DNA from: Plantago major
Lineage: Eukaryota; Streptophyta; Magnoliopsida; Lamiales; Plantaginaceae
Direction: 5' to 3'
Length of the DNA stretch: 64,000 bases
NCBI GenBank assembly: GCA_026545765.1
Contig: JAIFAC010000161.1
Span: forward strand, 94,596 to 158,595
In this document: positions 22,496 to 34,500 of the stretch, one piece after another
Position numbering within the stretch: the stretch's first letter is position 1
Layout: each line of letters begins with the position of its first letter
Notes under the pieces: model-generated
What the model was told of the DNA's origin: nothing
What the model saw: the letters and a program-made list of their open reading frames with translations, nothing else
The model's database searches: none
Position numbers and translations under genes: made by a program

Positions 22496-23875
22496 TGTTA
22501 GGAATATCATAGTATTTTGATCACTCATCACATGTTCTTATCTTAGCGAAGGTGATTAAGACTTTGGTTCACTTGAACATTGTAAAAGAGGAAATCACCG
22601 AGTATGATTAGTCTAGTAAATCTTGTATTAGGATTATAGGTCTCGAGTGTAATTTTTATTTCCGTAGACCATGAAGATCAATCATAGCAATGGAGCTTTT
22701 CTGAAGATTAGAAGACTGAAGATTGCACAAGATTTATGAAGACATCAAGGTTTAGTCTAACTCAGAAAGACTATGTCCTTAATCCTTTCTTAAGTGTATT
22801 TACTTACTTTCGAAATATGATTCTGGACATATGACATCATGAGTATGGAGCATGCAAGCCATCAGAAAGGCTCATGTATCCGTTGAAGACTACAGGACAA
22901 GAAATAGTACAAGTGCATTAATCAGACTGCAGAAAAGTCAAGAGCATTACCTCTCGAGACATGAGACAAGGACTTCGAGTACTCATTTCAAGATAAGTAT
23001 GGACCTAATTTTAATGTGTCTAACGGATATCATTCCAACAACTCTCAAATTCATCTATATATATCACACACTTAGATGTCAGAAATACACCTTAGAACGC
23101 CTATCTTGCAAACTTACCATCAAGCAAAGTATTCTCTCAAGCACTCTACTACCCTTTTCTCAAAGTCACGTCAAGAATCACTAGTGGTTCTAAGTTGTCC
23201 GAACCTTAACAAGAGATTGTTATTCGTGAAAGAGTTCAACTATCGATACCATTTCAAGCTCATTCTCCGTAATCTGACATCAATTACTGGTCAAGAAAGA
23301 AGCGATCGCCATCCACCTAACAAGTGTATTAAGTAGTCTTGTTCTATTAGCCTCTCAAAATATAACCAAAAGTTATACGAAGCCTCTCGACAAACCTTAT
23401 AACCAACACCATCAAGGCGTGAGTAGAGGAAGTACTTGATTTGGGAAATCAAGGAATAACTCCAAGGTTATCTGAGTAGAGGAAGCACTTAGCTCTAGGA
23501 GCTGGGGAATAACTCAGGGGGAACATTTGGTTGGGAACCATTTGTTTAGGAATCTTAGAATAGGATTATTGTAAGGTGAACTCAATTATCTGTTCTAGTG
23601 AATTTTAGGTCTCAGAAAGACCTACGTGGATTAGTTGGAGGATTACGTCACCTCCAGATACCACTATACTTGCTGTGTCATTTACTTTTCCGTATTTACA
23701 TTTCAACAAAGCACACACACACATACTTATTGTTTCTGCACTTACCTATCTTAAAGTCTTCCACGCTCTGATTTTAAGTATCGAAACCCCTGTGTTTCGA
23801 AAACTGCTATCGACAAAAGTTTTAAAAGATTATTCACCACCTCTAGTCTTTTACTTTGCGTTATCTCGACCAACA
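22496..23875 (+). repeat. 5' LTR of the Sirevirus-like element
   Basis: Starts TGTTAGGAATATC and ends CTCGACCAACA. Near-identical over its length to 43591-44982. A TATA-like tatatata occurs near 23056-23063, suitable for the LTR promoter. Open frames inside (for example 22852-23184) are not genes; they lie in non-coding LTR sequence. Confidence 0.92.
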
Positions 23876-24049
23876 AGTGGTATCGAGCAGAGGTTCACAA
23901 GCCTTCCAGATCAACCTAGACCCCAGATAGGTGAAGGAACTTTGTCCCTTGAGGACTATATAATTTGTGTTGTAAGTGTGCGTATGTCTCGAGTGATGCA
24001 CCGCTCAAGCCGTAAAACTACCGTAAATGGAAGAACAACATGATGCATG

Positions 24050-26330
24050 ATGCTCCATCCGAGGCCATTAGTGATTTAGATGATCTATGTCATCAATGAA
24101 GGGCCTATCAAAATCGCATAACTCAAACAGCATCGAGGTGTCGATGGAAGAAAAGCCTCGATAAGGAAGATGGAAGCGAGGATGCGTCGCTAGTGATAGT
24201 GGTCGGTTTCTCATGGAAGCATTATGTATGAAGACAAGCTAAGAGAGCTCGACATTTGAAGATGCCAAGACACAGATTGATGGTCAAGCTCGTAATATCA
24301 TCATCGATCGACACCGAGCACATACAGTAAATCAGGTGCTAAATGGCAAAATCTGCCGGCAATCGATTGAAGAAATCAGGCGAAGAGAAAACCAAGGAAA
24401 ACAAGTTCAAGTTCTTAAATTGAAGTTCCAAAACTTCAAACAAGGTCCCACCAAACTCGAAGAACTTGATTTCGTGTTTACTACTCTTATGAGTGATATG
24501 GCTGCACTTGGTGAAAGCAATGATACTCCAATGTAAAAGATTAAGACTATTGTCAAGTCTCAATCACAACTGGAGCACACTACGCTCTTTTATTTCAACC
24601 AAGGATGCCAAATATTACTCCAAGAGAGCTCTTCTCTCATCTTGCTCAGAGACTATGAGATAACTCAGAGAACAAACAAATTAAAAGTTGCAAAGTGTTG
24701 CTCTAGTTTCTCAAGGTACTTCAAAAGAAGGATACCAAAGATGCATCTCAAGAAAATGCTCTTAAAGAAGACACATGAAGAAATTTGTGAGTCAAGAGAT
24801 TGAGAGAAGAAAAGCTAAAGAAAAGTCAAAAAGCATCTTCGCCCAAACTATCATCAAGACAAGAACATACAAATGAACAACTCTCCTAACACCCCATTCG
24901 TAAAGGTGTTAATCAAGTCGCAGAATAGGAAATGATATCCGCTTCTATTGTCAAAAGCCCGGTCACTTAAGAGAGATTGTCCCGCTTTAAACAAGCTCAA
25001 GACAGTGACAAGAAGGATGTAAGAAATTTCAAGAGAAATCAAAGGGCCTTACCGATCAAGAAAGGAAGAAGATTCAAATTCAACTTGATGCTCTAGACAT
25101 CGATGATTCAAGATGGAGATTCGTATGACTCAAACCTACCATCACCGTAATTGTGTGGAATCACCCACGATGTAATCGACTTCGCCTTAAGAAGAATGAA
25201 CTGTGGAATTGCCGAGATTCCCGGTCCGTACATCTCCAACATTGAAATATGTCTTATGGTGATGAGGTAACTAACAATTCACAATTTCGTACTATGAGAG
25301 TGATGATGGAATTGAGGATCCGAGTTGGTCAAGAGTGAATTGGATCGTTATGAGAAAGAATTTATGGAAGCACAATCAAAACCGTAATTCAAGAGGAAAG
25401 CAAAGAAACTCTTGAAAAGAGGTTTCGAGCTAACCAAAGTATCCGAGAACAAGAACGCCAAATAGCCTTTCCGAAGCTCGATATCGAGAATGAAAATTCT
25501 CACAAACTAGCCTCGATGAACTTAATAAGAAAATGATGAAGTCGCTTTCGAGAATGAAGAACTCGTAAAGAAAGAGCTATCCTTCCAATCTTATGCAAAG
25601 GCTAGTGACACTCTCACCGAGGTTCAATCATATCCTAGAGATCCCTCCGAGAAAGGTGGACTTGGACTTGATGAACAATCAAGTAATTCATCTCCTCCAA
25701 GAAGAGTGATGAAAGGTCGACCTTTGTAAAAAGTCAAGAATGATTCTTCAACCACCTATAGCATTGGTCGAAAGCTAGGTAGTTGACAAAGGAAAAGGAG
25801 TTGCAACCCACCTTTGAAAGAACAACAAGTTCACAAGAAACATGTGGATAAGGTTTCAAAAGAAACACAACCTCGACATGCAACCATCCACATTCAGCAT
25901 TACTAGGAAGGAAGATTGCCGAATAGGCAAATTCTCTCGTACCATTTTATGAAAATAAAGATGGTGCATAAACTAGTAAGGCTTCAAGAGCGATTCTGAA
26001 AGCCAAAGGTGTTCAAATGGCATCGCTATCGTATATTGGAAAGGTCCTTCGCAACAATATAAGGAAGGACAAGAACAATGGCAAAGGCGATATTGCACGT
26101 AGCAATAGAGAGAAGTGGAAGAAATCTCAAGTCACCGAAAAATCAATGCGAGCTAGAAGGAACTCGCAGAAGGCTAAGTTTGTCAAAAGCAACCCTGTAA
26201 ACCTGTGGTCCAGAAAGGACCAAAGGAACACCTAGAAACACCCCAAGAAGGAAGATTGAGATCAAAATTACCGATTTTATCTGCTTCTCGATCAAGTTAG
26301 ACAAAACAAACTCCCAAGAAATTCACTAAA
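24050..26330 (+). pseudogene. gag region of the Sirevirus-like element (broken)
   Basis: Gag-like coding is scattered over three frames. The clearest landmark is a nucleic-acid-binding zinc knuckle near 24915-24970, reading FYCQKPGHL followed by a shifted DCP; the expected first cysteine is changed to Arg (CGC). A gag fragment with KLKFQNFKQGPTKLEELDFVF lies at 24336-24535. No continuous frame longer than about 70 codons survives. The many interruptions coincide with CAG/CTG-type lesions described in the findings. Confidence 0.7.
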
Positions 26331-26339
26331 ATGTGGATT

Positions 26340-27680
26340 CCTACCGAAGAATGTTTAGTCTAAGTGGTTCTATCTCCGAGGCAAGAACCTAACTCCGCTT
26401 TCTGTTTTGTGCGTAACGCTTGAACTAAGGCTCAATGGCTATTTGATAGTGGATGCGAAAGCACATGACAGAGACAAAGCAACCGTCAACTACAAAGCTT
26501 GCAACATCGGACCGTATCGACGGTCGGAGGAGAATTAAATCCTCTCTCGATTCGCAACGCTAAATTGGGATCATTAACAATCACCGACGACACATGTTAA
26601 AGGTTTGAAATATAATCTATTTAGCATGAGGCGCTTAATAAAGGATTCATCAGAAATTCAAAGCAAAGTATTGCAAACTTATCGACAATGAGTCAAAGCA
26701 TACCTTGGTTGCTCATGAAAGGTAACCTTTATGTTGCCATTGGGCAAGATCCGCCACAATCAAGAATGTCTCATGGTGAGTCAATCAGTCACATGTAAGA
26801 GCACCGTTATGGCACAAAAGAATGAGTCACTTGAATTTCAAAACTCAACAAACTTGCCAAGAAAGAGTTAGTGGTTCCTTCCCAAAACATCTTCGTAAAG
26901 GATGGTATATGTTCGCCTGCCGATGGGGAAACAATCCAAGATCTCTTTCAAGTCCAAAACCGTACACTCTAAGAAAGACCAACGCAACTATTACACATGG
27001 ATCTTTTGAATCATCTGAATTAGTTATGCAGAAAGAAGTATGGTCCGTTGTTGTAGATGACTTCAAGATTCACTTGGGTTGTCTTTTCCAAACACAACTG
27101 ATGCTAGGTGGAGATACCAAACTTGTCAATAAGCTTGAAGTCATGAAAATGACAAGGTATCTCGCAATCGTAATGCACTATGGTACCGAAGTTTGTCAAC
27201 CAATACATAAAGGAGTTTTGTACCAACAAAGGTATACAACACCAACTTTCCTTCAGGAGAACACCACAACAAAATGTTGTTGCGTAAAGGAAAAATAGAA
27301 CCCTTAAAGAAGTAGTAAGGACAATGCTATCGACATCAAATAAGTGAAGTTTATCGGGTTGAAGTCAAACACAAAGATGCTACACTCGTAATGTATGCTT
27401 GATAAACAAACACCATGACAAGACCCCTTTGAACTCTTCGTTGGTAGACCCCTAATATCAAACATCCAAAGTGTTTCGTTGTAGATGTTTTGTTCTTAAC
27501 AATGGAAAAGAGTATCTAAGAACATTTCAACCAAAGGCGTATGAAGGTGTGTTTCTTGGTTATTCTATGAATAGCAAAGATACAGAGTTTACAACAAAAG
27601 AACAAAGAAGATTGAAGAATCGCCCATGTTGTAAGGAAGCAAGAAAACACCCCTTGTCGATGAACTCGTAAAGGTTCAAG
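26340..27680 (+). pseudogene. protease and integrase region of the Sirevirus-like element (broken)
   Basis: The aspartic protease motif WLFDSGC lies near 26432-26452, soon followed by a stop. The integrase starts with the HLNF zinc-binding phrase near 26828, and VVVDDF (27048-27065) marks the start of the catalytic core. The integrase C-terminal part is at 27471-27600: CFVLNNGKEYLRTF then YEGVFLGYSMNSK, the usual Copia integrase end. Several frame changes separate these landmarks. Confidence 0.75.
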
Positions 27681-27686
27681 GAACTA

Positions 27687-28091
27687 ATGATAAAGGATTC
27701 TGAAGAAGAACCCTCAGAAAGGAAAAACATCATTGTGGAAAGAGAGGATGACTCTGACGAAGAAAAGCATGAAATGCCTAGTAACAACCAGATGATTCTC
27801 ATACATGATGAAGAATTTCCTATGAGAATTCCAGAAATGGAAACTGAAGATGTTCATCAGAGAGCTAATTCTGGAAATGACCTCTCTGACAGGCATGTCC
27901 CAGATAGCTCTCACACTGAGCAAGTGTCAGACATTCATCGCCCTTCTGAGGTGCAAAATGTCACAGATACTGAAGAAGTATCAAGTCATAATCATAGTGA
28001 TTCACATTCTGATCACATAGATGTTGACCCTACTAGCCCTAAACCCATGATGAGATGGATCAAGGATCATCCTCCAAAAGATGTAATTTGA
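27687..28091 (+). pseudogene. acidic linker between integrase and reverse transcriptase
   Basis: A 134-codon open stretch rich in Glu, Asp and Ser, ending with PTSPKPMMRWIKDHPPKDVI, which is the usual lead-in to the Copia reverse transcriptase. It is part of the polyprotein, not a separate gene. Confidence 0.7.
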
Positions 28092-28104
28092 CCAATTAAT
28101 CAAG

Positions 28105-29600
28105 GTGTTAGGACTAGGAGCAATAGCTGAAAATGCTAATTCTCTCTTTGGATGTTTTATCTCAAACAATGAACCTAAGACTATAGAAGAAGCATTAAGA
28201 GACCAAGACTGGATCTCAGCAATGCTAGAAGAGTTGGATCAATTTGAGAGAAACAAAGTCTGGAAACTAGTTCCATTTGTAGAAGGAATATCTTAATTGG
28301 AACAAAGTGGGTTTTCAGAAACAAGATGAATGAATCTGGTGAAATAACCAGAAATAAAGCAAGGTTGGTTGCCAAGGGATTCACCTGCATCAAGGTCTAG
28401 ATTTTGATGAGACATATGCACCAAAAAGCGATTGATGCAATAAGACTCTTTCTGGCCTTTGTAGCTCATAAAGACTTTAAAGTTTATCAGATGGATGTCA
28501 AGAGTGCATTCTTGAATGGTGAACTTGCTGAGGAAGTCTATGTTGAGCAACCACCTAGCTTTGAAGTTTCCTCAGAAAGTAGAATGGTCTATAAGCTACA
28601 GAAAGCTCTATATGGACTGAAACAGGCTCCAAGAGCATGGTATGACACTTTGGCCAAATACCTTCTGAAAAGTGGTTTCAAGCTGTGTTTTGAAACTCGG
28701 ACCCGGACGTTGACCCGGCCTACCTACTGTAGGAGGTTCAACCGGGTCAACTCGGGTCAACCTATAAAAAATATTTTAAAAATAAAACATAATGTATGCC
28801 TTAAAAATTCAACATATACATTTTTTACCTAAAAAAAAGATAGAAAACATTGCATAAACGACATATGCCTCAATTCCAAACACAAAGTCACCATAACTCC
28901 ATAACATTGAGTTCAAAATAACAAATAACATTAAAGCACGGGAGCAGAATGGGAGAAGAATGAGCTGCAAAAAAGGAAAAGGAAGAAGACTGAAAAGGAA
29001 AAGGAACTGAGCGATTAGAGCTTTTGTTGTGATTGGGGTTTTTTGATTTATTTTCTTTTCTTTTTTTTTTTTTTTACAAACCCGGGTGGAACCGGTTTTT
29101 AATCGGGTTTTTACCGGGTGGAACCGGGTTTTTACCGGTTCCGCCGGGTTTTTACCAAAACCCAATTTTTTCCGGTTTTGGGGGGTTTTTCGACCCTCCG
29201 AAGTCAAGTTGAACCGGTCGACCTGTGTTTCATAACATAGGTTTCAAGAAAGGTGAAGTTGATAAAACTTTATTTACTTTAAATCATGATGGGAAACTAC
29301 TCTTAGTTCAAGTATATGTTGATGACATTATATTTGGATCTAAGGACAAGCAACTTTGTGATGACTTTGCAAATCTCATGAAAAGTAAGTTTGAGATGAG
29401 CATGATGGGAGAATTGAACTATTTCCTAGGATTGCAAGTCAAGCAACTCAATGATGGAATATTCATTAGTCAGACAAAGTATGCAAAAGACATGCTCACA
29501 AATTTCAATCTTAAGCCTTCTGAAAAGAATGCTAAGATACCTATGAGCATAGGAACCAAGATGACCTATATCGAATCGTAAGAGTATTGATGAACACAAG
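28105..29600 (+). pseudogene. reverse transcriptase of the Sirevirus-like element, split by an insertion
   Basis: The N-terminal part reads KTIEEALRDQDWISAMLEEL then FERNKVWKLVP (28150-28290), followed by [38 protein letters not shown] and SGFK (28490-28682). The frame is then interrupted by a 557-bp TIR element and resumes at 29249 with KGEVDKTLF. The catalytic YVDD box is at 29315-29326, followed by GELNYFLGLQV and ISQTKYAKDML. It therefore has all the usual landmarks but cannot be translated as it stands. Confidence 0.88.
28683..29239. mobile_element. 557-bp non-autonomous TIR element inserted in the reverse transcriptase
   Basis: Identical 9-bp target duplications GGTTTCAAG lie at 28674-28682 and 29240-29248. 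The ends form an imperfect inverted repeat: tgttttgaaactcgg...cccgg on the left and, as reverse complement of the right end, tgttatgaaacacagg...ccgg. The interior has GC-rich runs of 'accgggttttta'-type repeats and no coding capacity. A 9-bp duplication suggests a Mutator-like origin; hAT would give 8 bp. Confidence 0.85.
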
Positions 29601-29748
29601 TATAGGAAATTGATAGTTCACTACTTTACTCATCGCAAGGCACTGATATTCAATATGAGTGTGCTAGATTTCAAACAAATCCAATGCAATCACACTACAA
29701 CATTGCTATGAAAATATTAAGGTATGTGAAAGGTACAGAGATGTAGGT

Positions 29749-30200
29749 TTGTGGTATCCTAAAGAAAGTGGATCGAAGTTCGGCCGGTTACTCGATGTCG
29801 ATTATGTCGATCAATGCTTGATAGGAAAAGTACCTCGTGAACTTGTCGCTCGAACTAGACTTATCTCATGGTTTAGCAAAAGCAAAACTCAATTGCAACT
29901 TCTACCACAGAGGTCGAATATATTGTCACCGGTTGTTGTGCAACACAAATTTTGTGGATTCAACAACAACTCAGAGACTATGGACTCAATGAAGAGAAAA
30001 CTCCCATTTTCTGTGATAACACAAGTGCTATTGCAATCACACAGAACCCCAAGTTCCATGCTAGAACAAAGCACATTGATGTTAGACACCACTTCATCAG
30101 AGACCATGTTGAGAAAGGCAATATAGAGATACTCAAGATTGGCACAGAAGACCAATTTGCAGATATCTTCACCAAGCCCTACAAGAAAGCCGGTTCTTGA
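29749..30200 (+). pseudogene. RNase H region of the Sirevirus-like element
   Basis: The clear part is 29952-30190: WIQQQLRDYGL, then IFCDNTSAIAITQNPKFHAR, TKHIDVRHHFIRDHVEKG, and the classic Copia end DQFADIFTKP. The preceding ~200 bp are frame-shifted. This closes the pol polyprotein. Confidence 0.88.
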
Positions 30201-31167
30201 CCTTAAGACATAGTCTTGGGTTAATGGAGATGCCTAAGGACTGAAAAATATCCTGAATCTCTAAAGTCTGAGTAAGTGAGGTAGAAAAGAAGTAGCCTCG
30301 AGAAATGTGTTCTCGTAAAGCCAAGTTGATAAGAAGTGATGCAAAGGTTTCTGAGTAGCAACACTCAGAAAGGCAAAACATTTCTGGAACGGGTATCCAG
30401 AAAGGCAAAGGTTAGTACACACTCAATAAGTAAATAAGACTAGAACTTACTTACTGAGAGTGGGTCAAATACATTCAAACAACTGAAGCTTCTGACACTT
30501 GAATTCAGAAAGCTATTTAGTCATAAAGAGAAAGGGACACACAAAGCCCAAAAAGTATAAGTTCTGGAAGTCAAACATGTCCAATGTCTTGTATTTTTGC
30601 CATTTTTATGATAAACAATATAAAGATAAGGACTTGACACTCAGAATGATAAGTTCAAACGATTAAGTGTCCTTACTCTTTACTAAGTGACATAATGGAT
30701 ATAACTTGTCAAAAATCCATCAAGTCGGCACAATACCATTTGTTGATTGATAGCATTACAAGATATTCAATATAATCCTCGATGAATAAACGCTTGATCT
30801 CAACGGTTGAGATTAAAACAAAGCAAGTAATGTCTCATGAGAAATATGTATACGGCCCACTACGCATTTAATGGAGTACGTGTGTGATACCACGCCTATG
30901 CAGATACAAAGACACGCATTCATATTAAGTTGTATGTATGTTGTATCTATGTACATTTTGTCTGCTATATATATAGGACTTGGGCAAAAGACAAACACTT
31001 TTACCAATTTCAAAATTTCATACAGATCAAAACAAAGAAAATCTCTCAAGATTTCGCAAAACCCTTCAGAACTCAACTTCTTGTGTTTAGTTTTCTCAAA
31101 AGATTGACTAATCCCGATTAATCTTGCAAAACCCCTCTGAAAACACTCACTCAAGACTCTATATAAG
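30201..31167 (+). other. spacer between pol and the env-like region
   Basis: Non-coding inside the retroelement. A TATA-like tatatatatag occurs near 30964-30975, followed by aacaaagaaaatctc leader-like sequence before the ATG at 31169, so a separate transcript for the downstream env-like ORF is conceivable. Confidence 0.4.
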
Positions 31168-31168
31168 A

Positions 31169-33437
31169 GATGGCACCCAAGAAGATGACCACCAAGAACC
31201 CTAAGGCTGCATTATCTGCTCCTGCTGAAAAGCAATGAGGAAAGGAACTTAAGGTGTTGAATAAAAGCCTTCTGGGAAAGTTCACCACATCTGACTGGAA
31301 CCCAAACCACAAAATGAATTGGGGAGCTTTTCTAGTGAAGAAGTATGTACCAGCAGTTATACCTTCAATACCAGATAGGAAACTAATATTGGGGATGCTG
31401 AAAAGTTCCCATACCTTCCAGTCATTTGCACTCAAAGGGACTATCCACACTGGATGTGCTGGAGTTCTATAACAACTCCAAAATCTTCACAAAGGTTGTG
31501 AATGATGAAGAAGAGAAATACATGCAGACTGAAGTTCAAGGACAAGAGATTGTCCTAGACTGCAAGACTTTCTGCAAGATATTTCGATTGAAAAATCGAG
31601 GAACAATTGAAGACATCAACATCAGGGATGATCCCATGATCCAAGGTGTTAAAGAGCTATTTGAAGCAATCCAATTAGAGAATGCAAAGGGTTGCCCAGG
31701 AGACTTTGTTCTGAAAGCCATCGAATTCAGTCATCTCCGTAAACACCGAGTACTTTAGCTCTCATTCTGGTCCGTTGCTTTGATGGCAACAAAGGTGGAG
31801 TAGACCAGATAAGCATGGAGAGATGGATGATGATGCATCTTCTGAAAAAGAAGCATGAAGGGCAGAAAACCCACTTTAACTGGGGGAAGTACGCCTTTAA
31901 CAAATTCCTTGGGCATATTGAAGAATTTGAGCCTAAGATCATCAATGGCTTTGTTGAGCCAAAGGCCAATATGCACTTTGGCCTCAAAATTTGTCACATT
32001 CTGGAAACAATGGGAATCACTCTCAGAGAGAGGCAGGAAATCCCAGTCACCAACTCCCTTTTCAGACATGCCTTTGAAGAAAAGGAGAGACTTGCTGCTG
32101 AGAAAGCACTCAGAGAGGCAGAAGAAGAAGAAACTGCCCAGCAAGGTGAGGAGGTCTCTGAGCAAGCTCAAGCTCAACCTCCAGTTGCCAAGATAAAGAT
32201 GACTCAAACCAAAAGAGCCTCCAAGTCCCTAAGCATACAAGAGGCACAACCTTCTGGAGACAAGGTCTCAGAAGATGTTGGACGCCCAGAAAGGCAACTC
32301 CAGAATGCCCCAAGAATTCTGAGCCAGACTGCTCCAGAACTCTCCAGAGATGATAGAGCTATCATAGATGGGTCTGCACCAACACTGGATAGTGAATCTG
32401 AGGATGATGAAGTAATTGCAAAAGTACTCAAAAGGTCCAAGTATGAGACCCATGGAGGAGCATCAAGCTCAGCACCTCAGAGAGATAGGAGCCCCTCTGC
32501 CCAGCAGGAAGAAGAAGGCCTGGGTGAGGAAGATAGAATGCTGGAATATCCTGACATTGCTTCCACATTCACTATGCCAGCACAAAAGGTTGCTGAAGAA
32601 AACCCTGTTCTTGAACAGGTTCCTAAACCTTCTGAGAAAGCTCAACTCTCAGAAAGGGATCAGACTGAGATGGAGACTCAAAATGATACTCTAGAGGACA
32701 ACAACAATGAGCAAAGAGAGGCTGTGGAGACTCCACAAGTTCAAGAGACCCAAGCCCAGCCTGACTCAATTCAGGTAACAAAGATAGTTTGTATCTAACT
32801 TGTCAACATAATTGTATGTTAACTTGTTACTCATAAGCTGTATTTGTTATAGGCCAATTTAGAGGCAATCTTCCAGGGGGAAGAAAACTTGTCCACCCAC
32901 TTGAATCAAGAAGAGGTTCCTCCAACCTCAGAACATCAAGAAGAGCATGTCCCACAGGTAGTAAAGTTATCTCTGAACAAGAAATAACTAACTAAAAATG
33001 CTCTTATCTTATGTTCTAATATTCTTAATGTCTCTTCAGTCCAATCGAGGAAGTAGTGGTGGTGAAACCAACACCCCAAAACCAAGAGATTCCAGAGGCT
33101 GAAAAGCTCTCTGAGGAAGTATTTACTGAGCCTTCTACTGAGAAGGTAAGTAATCAGTAATAGTCTCCTTCAAGAATGCTCTGGAAAACCCACTACTAAA
33201 TCTTTTATGTTTGTTCTTACAAAGCTCGGCCAAGAACAATTCGATGAAGAAACAACAGGTTATCTCCTCCAAAGGAAACCAAATCAACAAGCAAGATTCG
33301 CAGAAGGTGCCAGAAACCCCCAAGGTTTCTGAGGAACATGCTACTGAGCTTCCTCACTTGGAAGTTCTAGCAGAAAGAAAGGTTGATGAGGATCAGACTT
33401 CTCCTCACAACAAGGTATCTGAGGCCTCTGTGCCCAA
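31169..33437 (+). pseudogene. env-like ORF of the Sirevirus-like element, with three short introns
   Basis: Coding begins at 31169 (MAPKKMTTKNPKAAL), stops early (TGA near 31236), and continues in shifted frames (KELKVLNKSLLGKFTTSDW; LDCKTFCKIFRLKNRGTIED). The longest open part is 31815-32774, an acidic Glu/Gln-rich, coiled-coil-like region with LGHIEEFEPKIINGFVEPK. At 32774 the frame runs into GTAACA and continues after three consecutive intron-like gaps of 78, 82 and 79 bp (32775-32852, 32958-33039, 33146-33224), each GT...AG; the short exons between them are open and of the same Glu/Pro-rich character. Such env-like regions downstream of pol mark many Sireviruses, but their role is unproven. 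The region is cut by the CACTA insertion at 33438 and resumes near 40400. Described only as it stands; no restored reading is given. Confidence 0.65.
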
Positions 33438-33456
33438 CACTGCAAAAAAACAGGGG

Positions 33457-33760
33457 TTTAGCGACGGAATTATCCGTCGCTAAACCCCTGCCGATCCATC
33501 GCTAAGGCCTTAGCGACGGATAGACGCCCGTCTTAATGACGGGCGTCTCTAAGGCGAATTAGCGACGGATTTGTATCCGTCGCTAATAGCCATGGAATTG
33601 GCGACGGATAGGGCGTTGACCCTCCGTCGCCATTAGAGACGGATAATTATCCGTCTCTAATCGAATTAGGGCTAGAACGCCATCCGTCGCTAAACAACGA
33701 ATTAGGGCGTTCTAGCCCTAATTCGTTGTTTAGCGACGGATAATTATCCGTCGCTAAACT
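33457..33760. repeat. left subterminal repeat array of the CACTA element, palindromic
   Basis: At least ten copies of AGCGACGGA or its complement TCCGTCGCT (some with 'agagacgga'), often arranged as head-to-head hairpins, such as attagggcgttctagccc against its complement a few bases on. In CACTA elements these repeats bind the element's own regulator protein. Confidence 0.85.
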
Positions 33761-34500
33761 ACTGTTTTTTTTTAATTGTTTTTTTAAAAATTATTTTATA
33801 ATTTTCACCTGTTTTTTTCAACAAATATAATAGTGATATGTCACAAAGGAGAAATTGCATTAATTAACAACAACGATTCGTCCAAAAAATAAATTATCCA
33901 AAATAAAGTCTACATATCCGAATATAAATCCAAATATCCAACAAAGTAAAAAGTAGCATAGCATCCAAAATATCACAACATCACTAAGACGAGGGGTCAG
34001 TATTCGCTCATATACAAGCTGCAGAGCTCTTCCATCCTCCGATTCATACGAGTCGCCATCCTCGAGATTTCCAATCTCACCGAGAGGAGTCACCGCTTCA
34101 TTTACCATCCGCCGACCACCATGTGTGTAAACACCACCATGTCCTCGAGATTGTCATTGACACGGAGAAGCTCAAGGCCGTTGTCTCGCCATAACTACCA
34201 AGACCATAAACCCGACCTTGTTGTCGGGTGGGTCAATTCAGAAAGATCCGGTCTTGTTCTTCCATGGACAACTCTCACCTCGAGCAAATTTCTCCGCAAT
34301 GATCCGCTTCCACCTCACTCAGTCAAGTGTATACGAAATGAGCTACAATTTCATATTTAATTTATAATACACATGCATATACAACTGTAACACTTAGCAA
34401 ATACACATACCGCAATAAGCTCGGACTTCTCGTCCACCCAAATGCCGTTCTTGAACTTTCCCATCTTCATTTGCTCTAGGCAAGTCTTGGGTCGTTCAGT

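Noticed and set aside
22852..23336. ORFs in the 5' LTR (110 and 86 codons)
   Set aside because: They lie in LTR sequence; the matching 3' LTR has the first one shortened or shifted, so no conserved coding frame.
31755..32207. 150-codon minus-strand ORF
   Set aside because: Shadow of the plus-strand env-like ORF at 31815-32798, whose composition and flanks fit the retroelement.
33457..33760. CRISPR-like array of short repeats
   Set aside because: Repeats are in both orientations, unevenly spaced, and typical of CACTA subterminal regions in a plant genome.
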